Below, one piece after another: positions 1-7,961 of a stretch of DNA of 44,009 bases (the stretch's first letter is position 1; each line of letters starts with the position of its first letter). The DNA is taken from assembly GCA_903929765.1 (NCBI GenBank), contig CAIYVX010000032.1, forward strand, positions 1 to 44,009, read 5' to 3'. Source of the DNA: an uncultured Planctomycetia bacterium (GTDB taxonomy: Bacteria; Planctomycetota; Phycisphaerae; FEN-1346; JAACEH01). The notes beneath the pieces are model-generated. The model did no database searches and was not told where the DNA came from. It worked only from the letters and a program-made list of their open reading frames with translations. The position numbers and the translations under genes are program-made.

Positions 1-1
1 G

Positions 2-397
2 CTGCGGCTCGCTACGCTCGCCTCCGCTCCGCCGCCCCAGGAAGATCAATTTACAGAAAGGATTTTACACCCCCTGCGCAAAAAGACATGCAAGGGCCGT
101 GCTGTATCACAGATTCATAAGCACCGGACGATAAAAGACTGTTTAATACTAGCGGTTAGTTGCAAAAAAAGTGAAGCCAATGGCTCGCCGCTTGTTCAAA
201 TCCCAGTCGCGGATTTTGACCAACTCAGTGGAGACGAAACGCCGAACAGACAGTGGCTCCGTAGGGAAGGAGAACGTTATAGGGATTTCCTGCCTGTCCA
301 CGCCTTAATAGTCCCTTGGAAGTTACAGAAAGAGGATGATAACAATGAGGGTTGGAAGGAAATCAGACGCCTCCTCATGTTGGCAAGATGCCACTAA
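2..397 (+). other. Open reading frame running in from the window edge; possible gene 3' end or remnant
   Basis: One frame stays open from base 2 to a TAA at 395-397, about 131 codons, with no convincing start inside the window. The second half reads like a plausible protein end, with acidic and aromatic segments such as ADFDQLSGDE and WKEIRRLLML. The first 35 bases are a CGCTCGCC-rich stretch that looks like repeat DNA. Base composition is more AT-rich than in the genes to the right. I recognise no family. It may be the C-terminus of a gene beginning outside the window, a decayed gene, or chance. Confidence 0.22.
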
Positions 398-789
398 TTT
401 TTATGTTTCGTGGTCTGGCACAGACACGAAATGCCCGCCGTGCGAATGCCGGTTTGTCAGGCCCTTCTTCTACATCCATCGTCGCCCTTCAAGGCTCACC
501 GCATATCTTTTAGCATACTGAAAAATCTCCCCACCGCCGTCCAGCAATTTCCTCCAAGGAAATTGCGCTGCACCTTAATTTCCCATAAGGAAATTAACTG
601 CCTCCAAGCCCCTTCACCCCGACCGCCCCAAACCACCGCCATTTCGTTCCTAACTCCCGTCCCCGCCGAGTTTTATCGGCGCGCCAGCCCACCGATTCGC
701 CTCTCGGCCAGCGCCGAACCTCCCAAAAGCCAGAATCTATACAAAATCTCAAACGAGGATATCGCGAAATGAATCAAAAAAGGCAGTGG
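398..789. other. Gene-poor stretch with hairpins
   Basis: No convincing gene is seen here. Short open frames exist but have unnatural composition and no ribosome-binding site. The stretch holds a stem-loop at 406-431 (TTTCGT and GTCTG paired with CAGAC and ACGAAA) and two tandem hairpins at 545-597. Confidence 0.5.
545..597. repeat. Two tandem short hairpins
   Basis: CAATTTCC (545-552) pairs with GGAAATTG (558-565), and TTAATTTCC (575-583) pairs with GGAAATTAA (589-597). Both share the AATTTCC/GGAAATT core, with loops of 5 bases. No T-run follows, so a repeat element is more likely than a terminator. Confidence 0.6.
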
Positions 790-845
790 GTAGGTTGGGC
801 CCTGGCCCAACATCCATTTTGACGTTGGGCCAAGGCCCAACCTAC
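790..845. repeat. Nested inverted repeat overlapping the recN stop codon
   Basis: GTAGGTTGGGCC (790-801) is the exact reverse complement of GGCCCAACCTAC (834-845). Inside it GGCCCAAC (804-811) pairs with GTTGGGCC (824-831), so the DNA can form one long hairpin or two small ones. The CTA within the right arm (842-844) is the recN TAG stop read on the minus strand. No T-run follows, so it is better called a palindromic repeat than an intrinsic terminator. Confidence 0.75.
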
Positions 846-2560
846 CCCTTCTTGGCCAGGGCCAGGAGTTCGCGGGCCTGTTGGCGGGTGGTTTCGGTGA
901 CGTCTTTGCCGCCGATCATTTCGGCGAGTTCGGCGATGCGGCGGTCGCCGGTGACGGATTCGACGACGGTGAAAGAGCGGCCCTGGCGGGATTGTTTGCG
1001 GACGGTCAGTTGCGAGTCGGCGAAGCTGGCGATTTGCGGCAGGTGGGTGATGCAAAGCACCTGGTGATGGGCGGCCAGGTCAGCCAGCTTGCGGCCGATG
1101 ACGGAGCCGAGGCGGCCGCCGACGTTGGCGTCGATTTCGTCGAACACGAGGACCGAGATGCGGTCGGCCAGGGCCAGGACGCTTTTGAGGGCGAGCATGA
1201 CGCGGCTGAGTTCGCCGCCGGAGGCGATTTTGCGGACGGGTTTGGGCGGCTCGCCGGGGTTGGGAGCGATGAGGAATTCGACCTGGTCGAGGCCGGTGGG
1301 GGAGGGAACACCCTGCACGGTTCTGCAAGCAGAACCGTGGCACCCTTCAGGTTCACCGCAGGCGAGTTCGACGGCGATGGAGAAGCGGGCTTCTTTCATG
1401 GCGAGTTGGCGGAGTTCGGCTTCGATTTTCTTCTGGAGTCCGGCGGCAACCTTGAGGCGGCGGGCGTGAAGGTCTTGGCCCAGGCGGAGCATTTCGGCGT
1501 GGAGGCGGGCGAGGTCGGCGTCGATCTGGGAGGCGTCTTCGTCCTGGTTGCGGAGCGCGGCGATTTTTTCGGCGAGGGTTTCGCGGTAGGCGAGGACTTC
1601 GGATTCGGTGCCACCATATTTGGAGCAGAGTTTTTTCAGGAGGTGGAGGCGGTCGTCGACTTCGGCGAGGGCGGCGGGGTCGGATTCGACGCGCTGGGCG
1701 GCGCCGCGCAGGTCGAAGGCGAGGTTTTCGAGGGTGAAGGCGGATTCACGGGCGGCGGCGGCCGGGGTTTCGAGCGAGGCATCAAATGGGAGAAGGTTTT
1801 CGAGGGCGGCGGCCACGGCTTTGAGGCGGTCGACGACGGAGCCTTCGGCTTCGTAGAGGCTCTGGTTGACGGCGCTGAGGTCGGCGGCGAGGCGTTCGGC
1901 GTTGGCCAGGCGGCGACGGCGGGCTTCGAGGTCGTCGATTTCGCCGGGGCAAAGGGCGGCGCGGTCGAGTTCGTCGGCCTGGAATTCGTAGAGTTCGAGT
2001 TGCTGCCGGCGGAGGTCGCGGCCGGCTTCGAGGGCGGCTTTGCGGTCGAGGGCGGCGCGGTGCGAGTCGTAGACGGCGCGGTAGGCGGCGCGGGCGGGTT
2101 CGAGTTTTCCGTAAACGTCGAGGACGGCGAGTTGGTTGGCGGGCTGGAGGAGGTATTGCTGGTCGTACTGGCCGTGAATGTCGACGAGAATTTGGCCGAG
2201 GCGGCGGAGCATGGCGGCGGTGATGGCCTGGCCGTTGAGGCTGGCGCGGCTCGGGCCGGTGGCGGGGAGGCGGCGCTGGATGAGGAGTTGGCCGTCGTCG
2301 AGGGCGAGGTCGAGGGCCTGCTCGATTTCCTCTCGGACGGATGAATTAGAAATTTCAAAGAGGGCCGAGACGCGGGCTTCTTTGGCCCCGGTGCGGACCA
2401 TATCGGCGGAGGCGCGAAGGCCGAGGAGGAGTTCCAGCGCCCCGATGACGAGGCTCTTGCCGGCGCCGGTGGTTCCGGTGAAGACGTTCAGGCCGCGATC
2501 AAGATCGATTTGGGCGTCTTCGATGACGGCGAGGTTTTGGATGGATAGTGAGCGGAGCAT
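842..2560 (-). CDS. recN: DNA repair ATPase RecN
   Basis: RecN is an SMC-like ATPase acting early in double-strand break repair. The 572-residue product is about the family's usual length. An N-terminal P-loop reads GTTGAGKS (residues 29-36; many RecN have GETGAGKS). A long central region rich in Ala, Glu and Arg is the coiled coil. The C-terminal half has the ABC signature ASGGELSR and the Walker B segment VLVFDEIDANVGG. The ATG start gives the canonical MLRSLSIQNLAVIE beginning. Oddity: about 17 extra residues (segment CHGSACRTVQGVPS) lie just before the signature region. They are encoded by an in-frame palindrome at 1316-1339. The stop codon lies inside another repeat. Identification is secure; whether the insert affects function is unknown. 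Confidence 0.96.
   Translation of the reverse strand: MLRSLSIQNLAVIEDAQIDLDRGLNVFTGTTGAGKSLVIGALELLLGLRASADMVRTGAKEARVSALFEISNSSVREEIEQALDLALDDGQLLIQRRLPATGPSRASLNGQAITAAMLRRLGQILVDIHGQYDQQYLLQPANQLAVLDVYGKLEPARAAYRAVYDSHRAALDRKAALEAGRDLRRQQLELYEFQADELDRAALCPGEIDDLEARRRRLANAERLAADLSAVNQSLYEAEGSVVDRLKAVAAALENLLPFDASLETPAAAARESAFTLENLAFDLRGAAQRVESDPAALAEVDDRLHLLKKLCSKYGGTESEVLAYRETLAEKIAALRNQDEDASQIDADLARLHAEMLRLGQDLHARRLKVAAGLQKKIEAELRQLAMKEARFSIAVELACGEPEGCHGSACRTVQGVPSPTGLDQVEFLIAPNPGEPPKPVRKIASGGELSRVMLALKSVLALADRISVLVFDEIDANVGGRLGSVIGRKLADLAAHHQVLCITHLPQIASFADSQLTVRKQSRQGRSFTVVESVTGDRRIAELAEMIGGKDVTETTRQQARELLALAKKG
1316..1339. repeat. Palindromic repeat inside recN
   Basis: CACGGTTCTGC (1316-1326), two A bases, then GCAGAACCGTG (1329-1339) form a perfect 11-bp stem. 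The centre CTGCAAGCAG is the same as in the intergenic GTGGCTGCAAGCAGCCAC elements at 5633, 19712 and 21280, so this looks like a member of that family carried in frame by a gene. Confidence 0.75.
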
Positions 2561-2620
2561 GAAATAGTCTTCAGTCCTCAGACCTCAGTCTTCAGGCGCA
2601 GCAAAAACAAAAGAAGCAAC

Positions 2621-2660
2621 ACCCTCACCCTACCCTCTCCCGTCAAGGGAGAGGGGTGAA
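2621..2660. repeat. Repeat element, CCCTCACCC type (copy 1)
   Basis: The element reads CCCTCACCCTACCCTCTCCC, a short loop GTCAA, then GGGAGAGGGGTGAAA. CTCTCCC pairs with GGGAGAG. It lies between recN and the tRNA-binding protein gene and recurs near 21185, 23268 and 32299. Confidence 0.85.
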
Positions 2661-2674
2661 AAGGAAACAACGGT

Positions 2675-3016
2675 TCAGCGGACTTTGCTGCCGACGGGGA
2701 TGTCCTTTTCGGGCGTCAGGAAGACGACCTGGGTTTCGTTGGCGGCGGCCAGGAGCATGCCCTGGCTTTCGACGCCGCGCAGGACGGCGGGCTGGAGGTT
2801 GGCAATGACGATGACCTTGCGACCGACGAGGGTCGCGGGATCGTAATGGGCGCGGATGCCGGCGACGAGTTGACGCTGGCCCAGTTCCGGGCCGAGGTCG
2901 ATCTTGAGGACGAGCAGGCGGTCGGCGTTGGGGTGCGGGTCGGCGGAGAGAATCTGAGCGACGCGAAGGTCGATCTTGCCGAAGTCCTGGATGGAGATGA
3001 GTTCGGTTTCGGGCAT
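2675..3016 (-). CDS. tRNA-binding protein, MetG C-terminal / CsaA-like OB fold
   Basis: The 113-residue protein corresponds to the C-terminal tRNA-binding OB-fold of methionyl-tRNA synthetase found as a separate polypeptide (MetRS beta subunit, Trbp111/CsaA type). Such proteins dimerise and bind the outer corner of tRNA. Diagnostic stretches are FGKIDLRVAQI, HPNADRLLVLKIDLG, RQLVAGI and NLQPAVLRGVESQGM, ending with the usual IPVGSKVR. The ATG at 3016 was chosen because AAGGAA precedes it and because the in-frame extension upstream is low-complexity Phe/Leu-rich sequence encoded by AT-rich spacer. No metG is seen in the window. It could be a stand-alone partner of MetRS or a CsaA-like chaperone. 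Confidence 0.9.
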   Translation of the reverse strand: MPETELISIQDFGKIDLRVAQILSADPHPNADRLLVLKIDLGPELGQRQLVAGIRAHYDPATLVGRKVIVIANLQPAVLRGVESQGMLLAAANETQVVFLTPEKDIPVGSKVR

Positions 3017-3091
3017 GGGCTTATTCCTTATCAATTCAAAATTAAAAATGAAAAATGAAAAATTAGAAGAAAACAACAGCAACAGCAACGG

Positions 3092-3144
3092 CACCCTCAC
3101 CCGGCCGCTAAAGCGGCCACCCTCCCCCTTGGGGGAGGGGTGAA
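3092..3144. repeat. Repeat element, two-hairpin variant (copy A)
   Basis: CCCTCACCC is followed by GGCCGCT/AGCGGCC around AA, then CCCTCCCCC pairing with GGGGGAGGG. A second copy of this two-hairpin arrangement is at 32351-32400. It is preceded by a CAACAGCAACAG run, as at other members. Confidence 0.8.
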
Positions 3145-3148
3145 ACGA

Positions 3149-4474
3149 CTACAGCCGCTCGGAGGCCAGGCGGGCGAGGGTGCTGCGCTCGCTGGTTTCG
3201 AGGGTGACGTGGCCGACGAGCGACAGGCCGCGCATCTGTTCGACGGCGTAGGAAAGGCCGTTGGTGGACGAATCCAGGTACGGATTGTCGATCTGGGTGG
3301 CGTCGCCGGTGAAGACGAGTTTGGTGCCTTCACCGACGCGGGTGGCTATTGTTTTGACTTCGTGCGGCGTGAGGTTCTGAGCCTCGTCGACGATGAGGTA
3401 TTGCCGCGGAATGGAGCGGCCGCGAATGTAGGTCAGGGCCTCCAGTTCGAGCAGGCCACGGGCCTGGAGATCGGCGACCATTTTTTCGACCGTCTCGCCG
3501 CCGTGGCGGGCGGAGAGGGAAAAGATGAAGCTGAGGTTGTCGAAAATCGGTTGCATCCAACTGGCCAGCTTTTCCTCTTTGGTGCCGGGGAGGTAGCCGA
3601 TATCGCGGCCCAGGGGCATGATCGGGCGGGAGACGAGAAGCTTTTCGTAGGTGTGGGTGTTGAGAATCTGGTGGAGGCCGCAGGCGACGGCGAGGAGGGT
3701 TTTGCCGGTGCCGGCCTGGCCGAGCATGGTGACCATGCGGATATCGTTGTTCATCAGGAGTTCAAAGACCATCTGCTGCTGGATGTTGCGGGCCCTGACG
3801 CCCATGAAAGACATTTCGGTGAAACGGGTGGGGACGAGATGTTTGCGTTCGGCGTCGTAGCGGGCCAAGGTCGATGTAACGGTGCCTTCGGCGGTGGTCT
3901 TGAGGATGACGAACTCATTGGCCCCGAGCGGATCGTCGGGAAAATTCATTTCGAGTTTCTGATCGTGAATGAGGGCGTGAACGGCGTCGGGCGATACGTC
4001 GGCTTCGCGGTAGCCGCGGAAGAGCCGGTCGAAATCGACCTTCTGCTTCTCAAAGTCCATGGTGTGGATGCCGAGGACGTCGCTCTTGATGCGGGCGTTG
4101 ATGTCCTTGGAAATGAAGACGACTTCGTTGCCGGCACTTTTGAGGCGGAGGGCGGCGCTGAGGATGCGGTTGTCGGGCGTGTCGTCGCGCAGGGCGGGGT
4201 TTTCGACGAGGCTGTCGTCAACGTCGACGCGGAGCGTGCCGCCGGTGCCGTTGAGGGGGACGCCTTCGCTCAGGCCGCCCTTGGCGCGGAGCCGGTCAAG
4301 AAAGCGGATAGCGATGCGGACGTTCTGGCCCAGCTCGGTGGTGTCCTTCTTGAATTCGTCGAGTTCCTCGAGCACCTGGAACGGGATGACGACTTCATTG
4401 TCGGCAAAGGAGGTGAGGGCGGCGGGGTTGTGCATGATGACGTTGGTATCGAGGACGAAGGATTTTCGAGCCAC
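3149..4474 (-). CDS. PhoH-family ATPase with N-terminal PIN domain
   Basis: This 441-residue protein joins a PIN nuclease-like domain (about residues 4-140; early VLDTNVIMHNP carries the first acidic ligand, later DNRIL another) to a PhoH ATPase domain. The P-loop is GQAGTGKT (about 252-259) and Walker B reads LIVDEAQNLTPHE. PIN-PhoH proteins are thought to couple RNA unwinding and cleavage, though cellular roles are poorly settled. The GTG at 4474 is preferred because AGGAAGG sits just upstream and the alignment begins at ARKSFVLDTN; the longer open frame would run into the promoter. A TTGAAG-17-TATCAT promoter lies at 4523-4551. It is transcribed divergently from manA. Confidence 0.93.
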   Translation of the reverse strand: MARKSFVLDTNVIMHNPAALTSFADNEVVIPFQVLEELDEFKKDTTELGQNVRIAIRFLDRLRAKGGLSEGVPLNGTGGTLRVDVDDSLVENPALRDDTPDNRILSAALRLKSAGNEVVFISKDINARIKSDVLGIHTMDFEKQKVDFDRLFRGYREADVSPDAVHALIHDQKLEMNFPDDPLGANEFVILKTTAEGTVTSTLARYDAERKHLVPTRFTEMSFMGVRARNIQQQMVFELLMNNDIRMVTMLGQAGTGKTLLAVACGLHQILNTHTYEKLLVSRPIMPLGRDIGYLPGTKEEKLASWMQPIFDNLSFIFSLSARHGGETVEKMVADLQARGLLELEALTYIRGRSIPRQYLIVDEAQNLTPHEVKTIATRVGEGTKLVFTGDATQIDNPYLDSSTNGLSYAVEQMRGLSLVGHVTLETSERSTLARLASERL

Positions 4475-4522
4475 GCTGGTTTCCTTCCTGGTCGTTAGTG
4501 AGTGAAAATCGAGGCCGGAAGA

Positions 4523-4551
4523 ATGATAGCAGTGAGGGCGCGGGGCTTCAA
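4523..4551 (-). promoter_or_regulatory. Predicted sigma-70-type promoter of the PIN-phoH gene
   Basis: On the minus strand TTGAAG (4546-4551) and TATCAT (4523-4528) are separated by 17 bases and lie about 50 bases upstream of the GTG start. Confidence 0.55.
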
Positions 4552-4608
4552 GAAGAAAGACTCGGTCGGCGATAAACGATAAATAGAACGCAAACCGGGG
4601 CGATGCGT

Positions 4609-4614
4609 TATAAT
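4609..4614 (+). promoter_or_regulatory. Predicted -10 box of manA, leaderless arrangement
   Basis: A perfect TATAAT ends six bases before the ATG at 4621, so transcription would begin at or next to the start codon. No clear -35 box is seen at the right distance (TAGAAC at 4584-4589 is weak). Confidence 0.5.
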
Positions 4615-4620
4615 GGGGCG

Positions 4621-5622
4621 ATGCTCTACGCGATGGCAAAGGAAGGATTCTTGAAGGCGACCCCGTGGGGCGGGCGGAAGCTGAAGACGCTGCTGGGCAA
4701 GCGGCTGCCGGCGGGCCTGACTATTGGCGAAAGCTGGGAGGTGGCCGACCATCCGCACGGCGAGTCGCGCGTGGCCGAAGGGCCGCTGGCCGGGCGCGGG
4801 CTGCGGTGGGTGGTCGAAAATGCAGCGGAGGAACTGTACGGGCCGGGAGCGCCGGCGGGTTGGCTGAAACGGTTTCCGCTCATGGTGAAGATTATCGATG
4901 CGGCGGAGGATCTGAGCGTCCAGGTGCACCCGGATGATGCATATGCGGCGGCGCAGGGCGTGGGGGATTCGGGAAAGACGGAGTGCTGGGTGATTCTGGA
5001 GGCGGCGCCGGGGGCCGAGTTGATTAACGGAGTGCGGCCGGGCGTAGGGCGGGAGGAGTTTCGAGCGGCGGCCGAACTCGGAACGGTGGCGGAGTTGCTG
5101 GTGCGGCAACCGGTGTGGGCGGGCGACGTGATTTTTATTCCGGCGGGTCGGGTGCATGCCATCGGGCGCGGGATTGTTCTGGCGGAATTTCAGCAGCCGA
5201 GCGACGTGACGTACCGGGTGTTTGATTGGAATCGCAAGGATGCGTCGGGCCGGGGGCGGGAGTTGCACTTGGAACGGGCGCTGGAGTGCATTCGGTTTGA
5301 CGGGCGGTGGGCGGAAGCGGGCGGGAAGGGTGTGATACGACGCGATACGACGGTGACGGTGGAGAGCTTGGCGGAGTGCCCGCAGTTCTGGCTACAACGG
5401 GCGACGGTGGTGCGCGGCGAGACGGTGTTTTCGACGAGCGACGGATTTCGGTGTGTAATGGCGGTGGCGGGGCAGGGGAGTTTGGCGGCACCGCAGCTTT
5501 CGTCGGAGATTGTGGAGTTGCGACCGGGGCGGACGGTGATTGTCCCTGTGGCGGCCGGGGAGTTCCGGTTGCGGACGGAAGCGGGGTTGACGGTTTTGAT
5601 TAGCGGCGTGGCGAAAAAATAA
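4621..5622 (+). CDS. manA: Mannose-6-phosphate isomerase, class I
   Basis: The 333-residue enzyme interconverts mannose-6-phosphate and fructose-6-phosphate, feeding GDP-mannose and glycan synthesis. It is a zinc cupin of the shorter, Bacillus-like class. Expected metal-binding segments are visible: QVHPDD (about 101-106), KTECW with the Glu ligand (about 119-123) and RVHAIG (about 177-182). The end of the catalytic core reads FQQPSDVTYRVFDWNR. ATG 4621 is preferred because TATAAT at 4609-4614 leaves no room for an upstream ribosome-binding site; ATG 4633 (MAKEGF) is an alternative. The gene is followed by a palindromic repeat and then rluB on the same strand. Confidence 0.94.
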   Translation: MLYAMAKEGFLKATPWGGRKLKTLLGKRLPAGLTIGESWEVADHPHGESRVAEGPLAGRGLRWVVENAAEELYGPGAPAGWLKRFPLMVKIIDAAEDLSVQVHPDDAYAAAQGVGDSGKTECWVILEAAPGAELINGVRPGVGREEFRAAAELGTVAELLVRQPVWAGDVIFIPAGRVHAIGRGIVLAEFQQPSDVTYRVFDWNRKDASGRGRELHLERALECIRFDGRWAEAGGKGVIRRDTTVTVESLAECPQFWLQRATVVRGETVFSTSDGFRCVMAVAGQGSLAAPQLSSEIVELRPGRTVIVPVAAGEFRLRTEAGLTVLISGVAKK

Positions 5623-5632
5623 AAAAAACCGC

Positions 5633-5655
5633 GTGGCTGCAAGCAGCCACCCTAC
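5633..5655. repeat. GTGGCTGCAAGCAGCCAC palindrome (copy 1)
   Basis: GTGGCTGC and GCAGCCAC pair around AA, followed by CCTAC. It sits between manA and rluB just after an A-run. Identical copies lie at 19712 and 21280. Confidence 0.85.
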
Positions 5656-5673
5656 ATTAAGTAAGGACGGACG

Positions 5674-6597
5674 ATGCAGGAAAGAATTCATAAGCTTCTG
5701 GCCCATGCGGGATACGGCAGCCGGCGGGCGTGCGAGGAGTTGGTTCGCACTGCTCGGGTGACGGTGAACGGCAAGGCGGCCCAGGTGGGCGACAAGGCGA
5801 CGCTCGGCACGGACGACCTGCGCGTGGACGGACGGCGTGTGCGGGCGGAAAAGTTGGTTTATTTCCTGGTGAACAAGCCGCCGGGATTTTTGTGCACGAA
5901 CGCCGATCCGGAGGGGCGGCGGATGGTGGGCAATCTGCTGGTCGGCGTGCCGGAACGGGTTTATCCGGTCGGGCGGCTGGACGGGGATTCGCGCGGGCTG
6001 GTGCTGCTGACCAACGACGGCGACTTGGCGGCCAAGTTGACGCACCCGCGGAACGAGGTGCCGAAAACCTATGAGGCCGAGGTCGAGGGACGGGTCACGT
6101 CCGAGGACGTGAAGAAACTCCAGGGCGGCGTCTGGCTGAGCGAAGGCAAGACCGGGGCGACCGAGGTAAAGGTCTTGAAGGCCAACCTCAGCCACTCGAA
6201 GATCGAGATTACTTTGCGCGAGGGACGCAACCGCGAAGTGCGGCGAATGCTGGTCAAGCTGGGCCACGCGGTGCGGACATTGACGCGGATACGGATCGGT
6301 CCGCTGAGTCTGCGCGGGCTGGGCGTCGGGAAGTACCGTCAGTTGCACCAGGATGAGATTAAGGAGTTGGTCAAGGTGGTGGAGCGGCAGGTGCGAAGGG
6401 CGGGGCAAAAGACGACGGAGGCTGGGGCAGGGGGGGCGGCGGCAAATAAAGCGGCCGCGCGCAAGGCGAAATATGCTCCCGGCGGGCGGGCACCAGTTAC
6501 CAAACCAGGCTCGCGGCGAGGTTTGGCGGCAAGTCGAGGAAAGAGAGAGAAGGTGCCGGAGGGCGGCAAGCGGAAGGTTTACGATTTTACGCTGTGA
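5674..6597 (+). CDS. rluB: Pseudouridine synthase, RsuA/RluB family
   Basis: The 307-residue protein has an N-terminal S4 RNA-binding domain (about 1-60, ERIHKLLAHAGYGSRRACEELV) and an RsuA/RluB catalytic domain with the GRLDGDSRGL motif, the catalytic Asp being about residue 103. The later stretch LREGRNREVRRML is also typical. These enzymes isomerise uridine in large-subunit rRNA (RluB) or the 16S 516 region (RsuA); length and sequence favour RluB, but the exact target is inferred. A basic, Ala/Lys/Arg-rich tail follows the core (after about residue 235). It overlaps the first in-frame GTG of the thiC frame (GTGA) and lies only 14 bases before the chosen thiC start, so the two are probably co-transcribed. 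Confidence 0.92.
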   Translation: MQERIHKLLAHAGYGSRRACEELVRTARVTVNGKAAQVGDKATLGTDDLRVDGRRVRAEKLVYFLVNKPPGFLCTNADPEGRRMVGNLLVGVPERVYPVGRLDGDSRGLVLLTNDGDLAAKLTHPRNEVPKTYEAEVEGRVTSEDVKKLQGGVWLSEGKTGATEVKVLKANLSHSKIEITLREGRNREVRRMLVKLGHAVRTLTRIRIGPLSLRGLGVGKYRQLHQDEIKELVKVVERQVRRAGQKTTEAGAGGAAANKAAARKAKYAPGGRAPVTKPGSRRGLAASRGKREKVPEGGKRKVYDFTL

Positions 6598-6611
6598 AAG
6601 GAGAAGTACGA

Positions 6612-7907
6612 GTGAGCTTAACGCAGTTGGAAGCGGCGAGAAAAGGCGTTGTGACGGAAGCGGTGCGGCGCGTGGCGGCGGAAGAGTCGGTCGACGCGGA
6701 GGTGCTGCGCGGTCGCGTGGCGGACGGCAAGGTCGTGGTTCCGGCGAACGTGCGGCGGAAGGCGAGCCGGTATTGCGGCATCGGGCTGGGCCTGCGGACA
6801 AAGGTCAATGCGAACATCGGTACGAGCATGGACCAGGCGTCGGTGGAGAATGAGTTGGCGAAGCTCGACGCAGCCGTAGCGGCCGGGGCGGACGCGGTGA
6901 TGGACCTTTCGACGGGGGGCGACTTGCGGGCAGTGCGGCGCGAGATTATCGAGGCTTGCCCGGTGTCGGTGGGGAGCGTGCCGATTTACGAAGCGGCGGC
7001 GCGGGCCACGGCGAAGCACAAGAACATGGCGCAGATGACGGCGGAGGACATGCTCTGGGCGGTGCGGCGGCACTGCGAGGACGGGGTGGATTTTGTGACG
7101 GTCCATTGCGGGGTAACGCGGGCGGTGGTGGCGATGCTCGAAAAGCAACCGCGCATCTGCGACATCGTGAGTCGCGGCGGGACGTTTCTGGAAATGTGGA
7201 TGGAAAGCAATAATCAGGAAAATCCGCTGTACGAGCGGTTCGACGAGGTGGTGGACCTGTGCCGCGAGTTCGACGTGACGCTGAGCCTGGGCGACGGGCT
7301 GCGACCGGGGTGCCTGGCGGACGCGGGGGACGAGGCCCAGTTTGCGGAACTGCGAACTCTGGCGGAACTGGCCAAGCGGGCGATGGCCCGCGGCGTGCAG
7401 GTGATGCTGGAGGGTCCGGGGCATGTGCCGCTGGCGGACGTGGTGACGCAGATTAAGCTGGAGAAGGAATTGACGGGCGGGCTGCCGTTTTACGTGCTTG
7501 GGCCGATCGTGACGGACGTGGCCCCGGGCTACGATCACATCACCAGTGCGATCGGCGGCGCGGTGGCGGCGGCGGCGGGGGCGGATTTCCTCTGCTATGT
7601 GACGCCGGCGGAGCACCTGTCGCTGCCGACGGTCGAGGACGTGCGGACGGGTGTGATTGCGGCGCGGATCGCCGCTCATGCCGGGGACATCGCCAAGAGC
7701 GTGGCTGGGGCGGCGGAGTGGGACTGGAAGATGAGTACGGCCCGGGCGGCGCAGGATTGGGAAGGGCAGATTCGCCTCTCTGTCGATCCGCACCGGGCCA
7801 GGGCGGTGCGCGAGGCGGGAGCGCCGCACAACGCGGAAGTGTGCAGCATGTGCGGAGATTTTTGCGTGTATAAAGTAAGGAAGGATCGGGCAGGAAAGAC
7901 GAAATAG
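6612..7907 (+). CDS. thiC: Phosphomethylpyrimidine synthase ThiC
   Basis: ThiC is a radical-SAM enzyme that converts aminoimidazole ribotide to hydroxymethylpyrimidine phosphate in thiamine synthesis. The 431-residue length matches the compact anaerobe/archaeal form. Family landmarks are VNANIGTS, DLSTGGD, VTVHCGV, MWMESNNQENPLY, LGDGLRPG, MLEGPGHVP and YDHITSAIGG. The cluster motif CSMCGDFC lies near the C-terminus. The GTG at 6612 is preferred because AAAGGAG stands 8 bases upstream; an in-frame GTG at 6594 overlapping the rluB stop is an alternative. No TPP riboswitch could be recognised ahead of it, and no other thi gene is in the window. Confidence 0.97.
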   Translation: MSLTQLEAARKGVVTEAVRRVAAEESVDAEVLRGRVADGKVVVPANVRRKASRYCGIGLGLRTKVNANIGTSMDQASVENELAKLDAAVAAGADAVMDLSTGGDLRAVRREIIEACPVSVGSVPIYEAAARATAKHKNMAQMTAEDMLWAVRRHCEDGVDFVTVHCGVTRAVVAMLEKQPRICDIVSRGGTFLEMWMESNNQENPLYERFDEVVDLCREFDVTLSLGDGLRPGCLADAGDEAQFAELRTLAELAKRAMARGVQVMLEGPGHVPLADVVTQIKLEKELTGGLPFYVLGPIVTDVAPGYDHITSAIGGAVAAAAGADFLCYVTPAEHLSLPTVEDVRTGVIAARIAAHAGDIAKSVAGAAEWDWKMSTARAAQDWEGQIRLSVDPHRARAVREAGAPHNAEVCSMCGDFCVYKVRKDRAGKTK

Positions 7908-7961
7908 CGGTTTATATGGGGCGATTGAAGGCAGCACTCTCCTGGTAGATGAGGGTTAATT

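Noticed and set aside
545-597. CRISPR array
   Set aside because: Only two hairpins with different outer bases; no regular spacing, no spacers, and no cas genes anywhere in the window.
410-772. 120-codon plus-strand frame in the left spacer
   Set aside because: Contains hairpin repeats, is Pro/Ser/Arg-rich, has no ribosome-binding site and no recognisable pattern.
881-2344. Long plus-strand frame opposite recN
   Set aside because: Gly/Phe/Glu-rich composition is an artefact of high-GC antisense; recN on the other strand is certain.
2621-2660. CCCTCACCC hairpins as intrinsic terminators
   Set aside because: They lack T-runs, occur upstream as well as downstream of genes, and are repeated in near-identical form, so they are better called repeat elements.
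6540-6611. TPP riboswitch ahead of thiC
   Set aside because: The upstream bases are the coding end of rluB and a 14-base gap; no conserved riboswitch core was found.
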